Source: Shinisaurus crocodilurus (lineage: Eukaryota; Chordata; Lepidosauria; Squamata; Shinisauridae). From it: a stretch of 64,000 nt of DNA. Below the pieces are notes generated by a model, which was given only the letters and a program-made list of their open reading frames with translations, searched no databases and was not told the origin of the DNA. Below, in pieces: positions 1-9,011 of the stretch. Positions within the stretch are counted from its first letter, which is position 1. Each line of letters opens with the position of its first letter. The position numbers and the translations under genes were made by a program. The stretch lies in assembly GCA_021292165.1 (NCBI GenBank), contig CM037880.1, positions 225,648,467 to 225,712,466 on the forward strand. Direction: 5' to 3'.

Positions 1-1647
1 CCAACCTTCCACGGGGCCAGCCCCAACTCCCACCACCACCACCACCACCACTATTATCCTTGCCCATGCTGATAGTACAGAGACTGCCTCATGAATCCCC
101 TGTGGTCTCTGATGAAGCCAGAGTTATGGGTTCAATTTCGGGTGGGGTGGGGTGTAAGGGACCCTTCACCGCCACCTGTTGGGCGGCTTGAACTCTGGAG
201 CGCTACAGGCCGTGCTGTGTCCCCTGGGCACCATCACTCACCGGATTCAAGAAGAGGTTCTCCTGACTCATATTATTCCAAATGTTCTGACCATTCCTAC
301 ACAGACAGGAGAGGATGGGGATCATCTTGGCAAGAACCGTACATGGGCTGCTATCTCGATCTCTGTTGCACCTCCATTTGGGATGGAGGAAGGAGGACAC
401 AGGGCACCCGAGCCAGAGTGTGTTTGGGGAGGGGCCGGGCACGTGTCCTCTGCTGCCTGGCCCAGCTGTGCTGCCTTGCCAATCAGCGCCTGTTTAAAAG
501 ACAGGCCCCAAACACACTTCAGACGCTGGAAGCCATTGTAATTGCAACTCGACCGTAGCCAGACACTCCTGCCAGCCCCCGGGCTGAGACCTGTGGATTT
601 TGACTCCAGAACGACCTTTATGACTTTGGCCTGCTCCTAAACTGGTTTGTGTTTGCTTGATTTCGGATACATATTGTGGCTTCTAACCTTGGACTGTGAT
701 AACGACTACGGCTTATCTCTGGACTGGACTAATTTACGACAATCTCCCCCTTGTTCTTGGGACCGATGACCACCCCATAGAAGAGATTCCCCAGCAGGTT
801 GCTACAGAAAGGGACTATGGAATTTCAAGCCATATCTTCCTCAAGCCTGAAGACACTTGCCGGTCTACAGAAGGTTGCCTCAGTTTAGGGTGCCAAGTGA
901 GCACAGGGCAGTGCCCTGTGACGGCTACACTGTTCCGGCCCCCAGTTCTGGAACTGAGCACCTCGGTATTGCCAGTGCTAGTCACATTAACTTCAGCACT
1001 TCCACCAGCCTCTGTGGTGCCTGCTCAGCCATCCTCCATACCTTGGGTTCTGGTTACACGGGATCTGCTCTCAACCCCTTGGATCATGACTGTTTGCATT
1101 CCTCTTCTTTCCAACTTAGGCTTCTGTGTCAGCTTCCCAAAATCCCATCTTGACTGACTACTCGGATTCAATACATCAGAGCCGTCTTGGATTCCAGGAA
1201 GGCCAGAGCCTTCATCCTGTTGGACAGGATGGTAGGTAACTCTTGCTTTGATGGCGCTCTCTGTCGCATCCCAAAGTTCGGCTTCTGTTTCTGCCATCCA
1301 GTGCCTTCTTGGAATTATGGTGGCAACCACCTCTGTCACCCCATTCCCACAGCTTCGCGTGCCGGTACTCTAGTCATGGTTCATCAACATATTCCATCCC
1401 AAGCGTGATTCGTCTCAAATGTGACTGTAACTACCCAGTTCGGTCTGTTGTTCTCTTCGTTGACGGATGGTTCCATCCCATCTTCGTTGGGGGTTCTCAT
1501 TTTGACAGTCATCCCAGATAGTGACTACCAACACCTCCAACTTCGGCTGTGTGGTGCGCTGTGGCTCGTACCACATCCATGCCTGATGGTCTCCAAGGAA
1601 AAGACAGCGCCCTATCAATGCCCTCAAATTGCTAGCAGTTCAGAAGA
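1..1647. other. Unclassified flank/intron sequence, no supported gene
   Basis: I see no exon of a known gene here. A short CAC trinucleotide run lies at about 31-51. Open frames on the + strand (for example 91-558 and 696-1157) have no domain I recognise and no splice framework around them. The text is moderately GC-rich and non-repetitive at short scale, and might be an old retroelement remnant, but I cannot name a family. Confidence 0.4.
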
Positions 1648-1655
1648 CTCTAGTC

Positions 1656-2081
1656 CAGTGATGGCGAACCTATGGCACGCGTGCCACAGCTGGCACGCAG
1701 GGACCTCTCTGTGGGCACTCGAGCCACTGGTCGCCAGATCGCGTCCCCTTCTGCATTCAGCGTCGGGTTTCCATAGTAACTCCTCTCCTCTCATTCCTTG
1801 CTGGCCTCCACAGGCAGGCACACACTCCAACATCTCCACCCCCAGAAGCAGACTGCGCAGGCACCCAGCCCTCCTCCTAACTGAACAGACAGCTCAGAAG
1901 CACAGCGCGCGCGCGCCCGAATCTTTGCGTGCCCGGTGAAGAGCCGTGCCCTGAGACAGAGCGGGGCGCGATTAGCTAGTGCCCCCTCCTCCTTCCTGCC
2001 AAATTTAAGGCACTTTGAAATAAATAAGTTGTTTTGTGTTGCAGTTTGGGCACTTGGGCTCAAAAAGGTTCGCCATCACTG
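1656..2081. mobile_element. Non-autonomous hAT DNA transposon (MITE)
   Basis: The 426-bp element begins CAGTGATGGCGAACCT and ends with the inverse complement, AGGTTCGCCATCACTG. It is flanked by a perfect 8-bp duplication CTCTAGTC (1648-1655 and 2082-2089), the length and flavour expected of hAT transposases. No transposase ORF is present, so it would have been mobilised in trans. The termini resemble, from memory, the OposCharlie/OC1-type hAT elements of tetrapods; that family name needs a database comparison. A GCGC-rich stretch lies near 1905-1920. Confidence 0.9.
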
Positions 2082-2089
2082 CTCTAGTC

Positions 2090-2290
2090 GCATGCCAGCG
2101 TGGCATAGCAGAGTGTTGGACTGGGACTTGGGAGATCCGGGTGAAGCTCACTGGGTGACTTTGGACCAGCCACTGACTCTCAGCCTAACCTACCTCACAG
2201 GGTTGTTCCAAGGATGAAATGGAGAGGAGGAGGATTATGTAAGCCACCTTGGGAAAAAGGCGGGATATAAATAATAAAAAATAAAATAAA
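2090..2290 (+). mobile_element. Sauria-type tRNA-derived SINE
   Basis: This copy begins with a tRNA-like A-box region (TGGCATAGCAGAGTGTTGGA), has lost part of the B-box segment, and then carries the conserved body (CACTGGGTGACTTTGGACCA, CAGCCTAACCTACCTCACAG). It ends in an A/T-rich tail with ATAAATAATAAAA. The body matches the lepidosaur Sauria SINE family as I know it. It lies directly against the right target duplication of the hAT element. Confidence 0.85.
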
Positions 2291-2519
2291 TAGATGTGAA
2301 GGCATTGGCCAAAACTGGGTTCTGTAAATTGCAACGGACAATACTGCCACTGTTTGGTATATAAACAAACGGGGGTACCCAGTCGAGGACTCTTCATTGA
2401 CTTATGCTAGACCTCTGGGATTGGGCCATAGTTCAGAGGGTTGAGTTACATGCCATTTGTTTGGCTGGAGCAGAGAACAGAAACAATTAGACCTGTAAAA
2501 TACAACGTCTTTAGGGCTG
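2291..2519. other. Unclassified spacer
   Basis: I see no gene or clear repeat signature in this A/T-balanced stretch. It may be extra 3' sequence of the neighbouring Penelope-like element. Confidence 0.3.
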
Positions 2520-3585
2520 AAGATGATAATAATGTTCTTTCAAACTTGAGGACCTCTATCTCTAGATGGAGTATTATTAGTGCCAAAGTTTTTTTGTTTG
2601 ATGCTTCCAGAGAAATGTCCTCACAGCATGTAAGCTTTTTTTACTCTTGTGTAGAAGCCAAACGCGTTTCGGCCCAAAGGCCTTCTTCAGTGGCTTAGGA
2701 AAAATACAAAACTTACAATGAATCAAACTACAGTCTCCTAGTTTTTCTTAAGAAATTAGTAGTAATATAAAACATAATTAAATAATGTCATGCTCACCCC
2801 TGTAGTTTTCACTTAGTTCAATCTACAAGCTATTGCTCTGTATTTCTCCAATTCTATATAAAATATACATTTGTTTTATTAGCACATACATTGATAGACA
2901 ATTTTTATAAATTTAAAAAGATAGAAAAAATAAAAATATAAGAAAACCCTTTCAGAAGGAGTATATTGACTCACCAAAGTTGGTTTCATCTACCAAGCTC
3001 CTGAGGCAGTGCTCCAGAGTTTGGCAGATGGAGTAATTTATCTGGTGTGATACTCTTACACACACCTGGTAGTCATCTTCATTTAGAGGTTGCCTGATAG
3101 TATGGCTATACATCTAGTATTCTGAACGAACTTACACTAAAGTTGGTCTTTATATATAATTTATTTCAACAAAACCATGGCAAAAATAGTATACTACAAA
3201 CCAGTTGATAACCAATCTATGTTCTCATTTAATCCAAATGGAGCCACTGTATTTAGATTAAATATCCATCTGGACTCTTGGTTTTTAAGTTTTGCTATTA
3301 GTTGTCTTCCTGTACCTCGCACTCTTTCTAAGCACCAAAACCTGACCGAGTTTTCATCATACTCATGTTCCATATAATGTTTGACCATTGGTGCATGAAT
3401 CTTTTTGGTTCTAATGCAACTTTTGTGTTCAGCTATTCTTAATTTTATTTTTCTAGTTGTCATGCCTATGTATAGTAAAGAGCAGGGACATTGGATAGCA
3501 TATTGGATGCTGGTGTATTACAATTGGAACATTCTTTTAGGGTGTATTCTTTATTGTTAGTAGGGTTTCTAAAAGACTTTAGGGT
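2520..3585 (-). mobile_element. Penelope-like retroelement fragment (GIY-YIG end plus 3' region)
   Basis: On the minus strand an open frame at 3463-3194 gives a peptide with TTRKIKLRIAEHKSCI, a HxxEH-like segment and a final NTVAPFGLNENIDW block. This is the typical C-terminal part of the GIY-YIG endonuclease of vertebrate Penelope-like elements (SRIxEH...LNTLxPxGLNE pattern). The frame upstream (to about 3560) is degraded, with a CSNCNTPASN-like stretch. Downstream on the same strand is a long A/T-rich 3' region that includes a hammerhead-like motif at 2690-2661. The reverse transcriptase half is absent, so this is a 5'-truncated dead copy. Confidence 0.75.
2661..2690 (-). ncRNA. Hammerhead-ribozyme-like core in Penelope element
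   Basis: Read on the minus strand the sequence has CTGAAGA, an A, a 4-bp palindromic stem GGCC with loop TTTG and partner GGCC, then GAAA followed by CGCGTT. CTGANGA and GAAA around stem II are the invariant hammerhead core, and Penelope-like elements are known to carry short-stem-III hammerheads that work as dimers. The CGCG palindrome could serve as stem III. Stem I and the cleavage-site triplet are not verified here, so activity is an inference. Confidence 0.55.
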
Positions 3586-4210
3586 ACAGAATGAAATTTA
3601 ATAGGGATAAATGCCAAGTGCTGCACCTAGGGAGAGGAAACCAAATGCAGAGTTACAGGATGGGGGGGATACTTGGCTCAACAGTATTACAAGTGAGAAG
3701 GATCTTGGAATTGTTGTAGATCACAAGCTTAATATGAGCCAGCAATGTGATATGGCTGCAAAGAAGGCAAATGCTATTTTGGGCAGCATTAATAGAAGTA
3801 TAGTTTCCAAATTGTGTGAAGTGCTAGTTCCCTTCTACTCAGCACTGATTAGGCCTCATCTTGAGTACTGCGTCCAGTTCTGAGCTCCACACTTGAAGAA
3901 GGATGTAGACAAACTGGAGAGGGTTCAGAGGAGGGCAACAAGGATGGTAAAGAGACTGGAAACAAGGCCCTGTGAGGAGAGACTGAAGGAACTTGGCATG
4001 TTTAGCCTTCAGAAGAGGAGACTGAGGGGAGATATGATCGCACTCTTCCAGTACTTGAAAGGTTGTCACACAGAGGAGGGCCAGGATCTCTTCTCGATCA
4101 CCCCAGAGTGCAGGACACGGAATAATGGGCTCAAGTGACAAGAAGCCAGATTCCACCTGAACATCAGGAAAAATTTCCTGACTGTCAGAGCAATAAGACA
4201 GTGGAACTAG

Positions 4211-5084
4211 GGTAGTGAGCTCCGCAAGAGCTGCGTTTTCTCGAATGAAACATAGAGTGTTTGAGGATCGGGATATTTGTAAGAAGACCAAAACACTGGT
4301 TTATGAAGCCATTGTATTGCCAACCTTATTGTATGCCTGCGAAACATGGACTATCTATAAATGTCATTTCCACCTCCTTGAAAGATTTCATCAACGTCTC
4401 CGGCATATCCTGCAAATTACTTGGGAAGATAGGCGAACAAATGTCAGTGTACTGGAAGAAGCAAAGACTACTAGCATTGAAAAAATGATCCTTCAACGCC
4501 AACTTCAGTGGACCGGTCATGTTGTTCGAATGTCTGACTGCCGTCTCCCAAAGCAGCTACTTTACTCCCAACTCAAGGATGGAAAGCAGAATATCGGTGG
4601 TCAATATAAGAGGTTTAAAGATGTTCATAAGGCTAATCTAAAAAAATGCAATATAAACATCGAAAACTGGGAAGCTCTGGCCCATGAACGATCTAACTGG
4701 AGGTTGGCCTTTCACAAAGGTTCTATGGACTTTGAAGACGCCCGAGTGCAAGGCGAAAGGGAGAAAGGGAGCAGGGGGTTGGACTCGATGGCCTTGTAGG
4801 CCCCTTCCAACTCTACTTTTCTATGATTCTATGACGTGCTAGGCGAAAAGCACGTCAAACGAATCCTTTACAGGACCATCTTCCATCTGGTAACCTGTGT
4901 CCTCACTGTGGGAAGCTGTGTGGATCTAGAATTGGCCTCCACAGTCACTTACGGACCCATCGCTGGAGTCTACACAATTTTCTTTAGAATTTCCTCCTTT
5001 TAAAATTTCCTTTTTGTAATTTTATTTTTTTATCCTGGAAGACAATCTTACTCGGTCACGAGTGATCGCCTGATGATGATGATG
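4211..5084 (+). mobile_element. RTE-like non-LTR retrotransposon, C-terminal fragment
   Basis: An open frame at 4215-4771 encodes the end of a reverse transcriptase ORF: a VLPTLLYACETWT block, HLLERFHQRLRHIL, then LQRQLQWTGHVVRMSD and NWEALAHERSNWR. After a small CR1 tail insertion, the text at 4898-4966 encodes CPHCGKLCGSRIGLHSHLRT, a C2H2-like knuckle that normally ends this protein. The 3' end carries GGAAGACAATCTTACTCGG and a short GAT/ATG tail at about 5074-5084. The combination is typical of the RTE-like LINEs annotated in many animals; the exact clade is from memory. The copy is 5'-truncated and sits inside a CR1. Confidence 0.7.
4772..4834 (+). mobile_element. CR1 3'-tail insertion (about 60 bp)
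   Basis: The segment GGGTTGGACTCGATGGCCTT through CTATGATTCTATGA is the extreme 3' end of CR1. It interrupts the RTE-like reading frame, so it is a severely 5'-truncated CR1 insertion, the third layer of nesting at this spot. Confidence 0.75.
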
Positions 5085-5222
5085 GGCTCTCCCACTCTGG
5101 AGGCACTCAAGGTGCAGCTAGACGGCCATCTGTCAGGGATGCTTTGACTTGGATTCCCGCATTGAGCAGGGGGTTGGACTCGATGGCCTTGTAGGCCCCT
5201 CCCCTGTCTACTACTCTATGAT

Positions 5223-6015
5223 CAGCCTTTTTCCAAAACTAAAATGCCCTAGAACCGTGTGCCCTTTCTTCATCGGGGAGTTTCTCCAGCCCCCTGATCG
5301 CTTTGGCTACCCTTCTCTGCCCCTTTTCCAGCTGTGCAGGATGCTTGCCTGGATAGGCCTTTTAGCCCTCGTGCTACAGGGCTGCTCTTTTGTGTTTACT
5401 CCTACACTGGACCCTACACAGAACACCCATGTAGCTCCATCTCTCTCCACCTTCTCATGATCCCCACTGGCTTCGCTTCTGCCCAGCTGAAATAAAGCTT
5501 CTACACACCTCATGGCCTTTGCTTGCATTCATTTCTGGTTGCCCCACGGATGATGTTGCACTGAAAGCTTCTTGGGGCAGGGACTTCTCCCACTTCCTTC
5601 ATTGAACATAACAAAATAATAGGAACAAGAGTCTGTCCAGTCCAGTAACAAACCAAAAGTCTGTCCAGTCCAGTATTTTGTTCCTGTGGTGGCCAACCAG
5701 ATGCCCCAGTGGGAAGCCCAGAACTGCACATAAATGCAATAGCACCTTCCTGATCGTGTTCCCCAGCAGCTGGTATACAAAGGCATACTGCCTCTGATAC
5801 TGGAGGAAAATATAGCCATCATTATATTGATGGTCATTTCAATTGATGGCCTTATCCTCCATGAATTTGTCTAATCCCCTTTTAATACCGTCCAAGTTGG
5901 TGGCCATCACTACATCTTGTGGTAGCCAATGTTTAACTGTGATCTGTGAAAAAGTCTTTCCTTTTATCGGTCCTGAATCTCTCACTACTCAGCATCATTA
6001 GATGACCCTGGGTTC
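5223..6015 (-). mobile_element. CR1/L3-like LINE 3' fragments
   Basis: Minus-strand text includes the end of an RT region (5223-5350, the complement of GGGGCTGGAGAAACTCCCC) and a long 3' UTR block (5560-6015). The block contains the complement of CTGGGGAACACG..TTCTGGGCTTCCCACTGGGG..TGGTTGGCCACCACAG, and TTGGACGGTATTAAAAGGGG near 5880-5905. The same 3' UTR family recurs at 25440-25790, 31362-31510, 46900-47096 and 61081-61300, so it is a second, older CR1-clade lineage distinct from the CATAGAATCATAG-ending CR1. A short direct duplication of TCTGTCCAGTCCAGTA occurs at about 5632-5675. Confidence 0.65.
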
Positions 6016-6102
6016 TAGAATCATAGAATCATAGAAAAGTAGAGTTGGAAGGGGCCCACAAGGCCATCGAGTCCAACCCCCTGCTCAATGCAGGAATCTA
6101 GG

Positions 6103-8973
6103 TCAAAGCATCTCTGACAGATGTCTGTCCAGCTGCACCTTGAATGCCTCCAGAGTGGGAGAGCCCACCACCTCCCTAGGTAGTTGATTCCATTGTCTTA
6201 TTGCTCTGACAGTCAGGAAATTTTTCCTGATGTTTAGGTGGAATCTAGGTTCCTGTAACTTGAGCCCATTATTCCGTGTCCTGCAAACTGGGATGACCGA
6301 GAAGAGATCTTTGCCCTCCTCTGTGTGACATCCCTTCAAATACTGGAAGAGTGCGATCATATCTCCCCTCAGTCTCCTCTTCTGAAGGCTAAACATGCCC
6401 AGTTCTTTCAGTCTCTCCTCATAGGGCCTTGTTTCCAGTCCCTTTATCATCCTTGTTGCCCTCCTCTGAACCCTCTCCAGTTTGTCTATGTCCTTCTTAA
6501 AGTGAGGTGCCCAGAACTGGACGCAGTACTCAAGATGAGGCCTAACCAGTGCCGAGTAAAGGGGAATTATCACTTCCCGCGATTTGGAAGCTATACTTCT
6601 ATTAATACAGCCCAAAATTGCATTTGCCTTCTTTGCAGCCACATCGCATTGCTGGCTCATATTCAGTTTGTGATCTACCACAATTCCAAGATCCTTCTCA
6701 CTTGTAGTATTGTTGAGCCAAGTGTCCCCCATTCTGTAACTCTGCATTTGGTTTCCTCTCCCTAGGTGCAGCACTTGGCATTTATCCCTATTAAATTTCA
6801 TTCTGTTGTTTTCGGCCCAGCGCTCCAGCCTATCGAGGTCACTTTGAATTTTGTTTCTGTCTTCCAGAGTATTAGCTGTTCCACCCAACTTTGTGTCATC
6901 TGCAAATTTGATAAGCATTCCCTGTACCTCCTCATCCAAGTCATTAATAAAAATGTTGAAGAGCACCGGGCCCAGGACCGAGCCCTGTGGTACCCCGCTC
7001 GTTACCTCTCCCCAGTTTGAGAAGGAACCATTGATAAGCACTCTTTGAGTTCGATTCTTTAGCCAATTGTGGATCCACCTGATAGTTGTTCCATCTAGCC
7101 CACTCTTAGCTAGCTTACTAATCAGGATATCATGAGGCACTTTGTCGAAAGCTTTGCTGAAGTCCAGGTATATAATGTCCACAGCATTCCCACAGTCCAC
7201 AAGGGAGGTTACCCGATCAAAAAATGAGATCAGATTAGTCTGACAGGATTTGTTCTTGACAAATCCATGCTGGCTTCTAGTAATCACTGCATTGTTTTCA
7301 AGGTGCTTGCAGACTGACTTCTTTATAATCTGCTCAAAAATCTTCCCGGGGATTGATGTCAGACTGACTGGCCTATAGTTCCCAGGTTCCTCCTTCTTGC
7401 CCTTTTTGAAGATGGGAACAACATTTGCCCTCCTCCAGTCGTCTGGCACTTCACCTGTCCTCCATGATTTCTCAAAGATAATAGACAGTGGTTCTGAGAG
7501 TTCTTCTGCCAGTTCCTTTATTACTCTAGGATGCAGCTCATCAGGCCCTGGAGATTTAAACTCGTTCAGAGTAATCAGGTGCTCCTTGACCATTTGCCTA
7601 TCAATCTTAAGCTGCAATTCTGCCCCTTCAGTCTGCACTTCAGGTTTGCCAGGGGGGTCATAGACCCTCTTTTGGGAGAAGACCGAGCCGAAGTAGGAAT
7701 TGAACACTTCTGCCTTTTCTTTGTCTTCTGTTATCAATTTGCCATCCTCATTGCGTAGTTGAACCACCAGTTCTTTCTTCTGTCTTTTACTGTGCATGTA
7801 TCTGAAGAAAGCTTTTTTGTTGCTTTTAGCATTCCTCGCTAACCTTAGCTCATTCTCAGCTTTAGCCTTCCTGACACTATTCCTGCAGTTCTGTGCTACC
7901 TGCCTGTACTCTTCCCCTGTAGCCTGTCCTTCCTTCCACTTCCTATACGTGTCCTTTTTTGTTTTCAGGTCATCTTTGAGTTTATTGTGAAGCCACATTG
8001 GCTTCTTCTGTTGCCCTCTGCCTTTTCTCCTTGTGGGAATTGTTTGCAATTGTGCCTTTAAAATTTCCTTTTTTAAAAACTCCCACCCCTCCTGGGCTCC
8101 CTTTCTCGTGAGAGTCACTTGCCATGGGATCTTACTAATCATTGTTCTGAGTTTGTTAAAATTGGCTTTCCTAAAATCCAGGGTACGTGTTTGGCTACAC
8201 TCAGCTTTTGCTTCTGTTAGAATCAAGAACTCAAGTATAACATGGTCACTTTCCCCCAGAGTTCCCGAAACTGCCACTTTATCCACTAACTCGTCTCTGT
8301 TGGTTAGAATCAGGTCAAGGATAGCCGATCCTCTAGTTCCTTCCTCCACTTTCTGTAGGAGGAAGTTATCAGCAGCACAGCTCAGGAATTTCTTGGAGGG
8401 GCCATGTTTGGCTGAATAAGTCTCCCAACAGATATCAGGGAAATTGAAGTCACCCATTACTACCACATCGTGCCTCCTTGAAACAATGGCAATTTGCTTT
8501 TCAAAAGTTCCATCCTCGTCTTCTCCTTGATTGGGTGGTCGGTAGTAGACTCCAACCGCCATGTTCGCTTTATTCTTTGCCCCCTTTATTTTAACCCAGA
8601 TGCTCTCAATGGGGCTGCCAAGCTCCTCTTCCTGTATCTCTGTGCAGAGATACGTATTTTTAACATACAGTGCAACTCCACCTCCCTTTCTGTTGCTTCT
8701 GTTCCTTTTGAACAAGTTATACCCTTCAATTGCTGTATTCCAGTCATGGGAGTCATCCCACCAGGTTTCAGTTATCCCTATCAAGTCGTACTTGCCCTCA
8801 TGTATCAAGAGTTCAAGTTCGTCTTGTTTATTGCCCATACTCCTGGCATTAGTATAGAGACATTGAAGATTATGTGCTTTATAGTCCGACTTTCCCCCTA
8901 CATTTTGTGGTAGACTATCAATGGGCACCGCTGGAGCTGTTCTCTCCATTGTGGCATAGAGGCCTTCTTCCAT
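6103..8973 (-). CDS. CR1 ORF2: AP endonuclease plus reverse transcriptase
   Basis: The 956-residue open frame encodes the enzyme that nicks target DNA and primes reverse transcription on it. The N-terminal APE-type endonuclease spans about residues 35-250: N42 in NARSMGNKQ, E69 in ITETWW, GDFN at 174-177, a TNR segment near 224, and SDH at 242-244. The reverse transcriptase follows, with YRPVSLTSIPGK, the D-containing DFSKAFDKV block near residue 603, [13 protein letters not shown], and the catalytic FADD at about 690-693. The C-terminal thumb-like [20 protein letters not shown] and [19 protein letters not shown] segments are present. The first ATG follows ORF1's stop by 38 bp, so translation presumably depends on reinitiation or a similar mechanism. 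All catalytic motifs look intact. This is a host-genome LINE enzyme, not a cellular gene. Confidence 0.9.
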   Translation of the reverse strand: MEEGLYATMERTAPAVPIDSLPQNVGGKSDYKAHNLQCLYTNARSMGNKQDELELLIHEGKYDLIGITETWWDDSHDWNTAIEGYNLFKRNRSNRKGGGVALYVKNTYLCTEIQEEELGSPIESIWVKIKGAKNKANMAVGVYYRPPNQGEDEDGTFEKQIAIVSRRHDVVVMGDFNFPDICWETYSAKHGPSKKFLSCAADNFLLQKVEEGTRGSAILDLILTNRDELVDKVAVSGTLGESDHVILEFLILTEAKAECSQTRTLDFRKANFNKLRTMISKIPWQVTLTRKGAQEGWEFLKKEILKAQLQTIPTRRKGRGQQKKPMWLHNKLKDDLKTKKDTYRKWKEGQATGEEYRQVAQNCRNSVRKAKAENELRLARNAKSNKKAFFRYMHSKRQKKELVVQLRNEDGKLITEDKEKAEVFNSYFGSVFSQKRVYDPPGKPEVQTEGAELQLKIDRQMVKEHLITLNEFKSPGPDELHPRVIKELAEELSEPLSIIFEKSWRTGEVPDDWRRANVVPIFKKGKKEEPGNYRPVSLTSIPGKIFEQIIKKSVCKHLENNAVITRSQHGFVKNKSCQTNLISFFDRVTSLVDCGNAVDIIYLDFSKAFDKVPHDILISKLAKSGLDGTTIRWIHNWLKNRTQRVLINGSFSNWGEVTSGVPQGSVLGPVLFNIFINDLDEEVQGMLIKFADDTKLGGTANTLEDRNKIQSDLDRLERWAENNRMKFNRDKCQVLHLGRGNQMQSYRMGDTWLNNTTSEKDLGIVVDHKLNMSQQCDVAAKKANAILGCINRSIASKSREVIIPLYSALVRPHLEYCVQFWAPHFKKDIDKLERVQRRATRMIKGLETRPYEERLKELGMFSLQKRRLRGDMIALFQYLKGCHTEEGKDLFSVIPVCRTRNNGLKLQEPRFHLNIRKNFLTVRAIRQWNQLPREVVGSPTLEAFKVQLDRHLSEML

Positions 8974-9011
8974 TGGTACCCCCGAGTTTATGTCTCCCTC
9001 CCCTGTTGGAT

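Larger units (their letters stand above)
3586..5222 (+). mobile_element. CR1 LINE 3' fragment, split by an RTE-like insertion
   Basis: Two pieces of one CR1 on the plus strand, 3586-4210 and 5085-5222, are separated by a different LINE. The first encodes the RT C-terminal segment (KDLGIVVDHKLNMSQQCD-type text, then the [12 protein letters not shown] and [19 protein letters not shown] blocks) with internal stops. The second resumes at GGGCTCTCCCACTCTGGAGG and runs to the CR1 3' terminus near CTACTCTATGAT. The continuity of the two pieces shows the RTE-like element landed in a pre-existing CR1. Confidence 0.85.

Noticed and set aside
91..1157. Open frames at the window start
   Set aside because: No recognisable domain, no matching exon structure, and no similarity to SCRIB; kept as unclassified.
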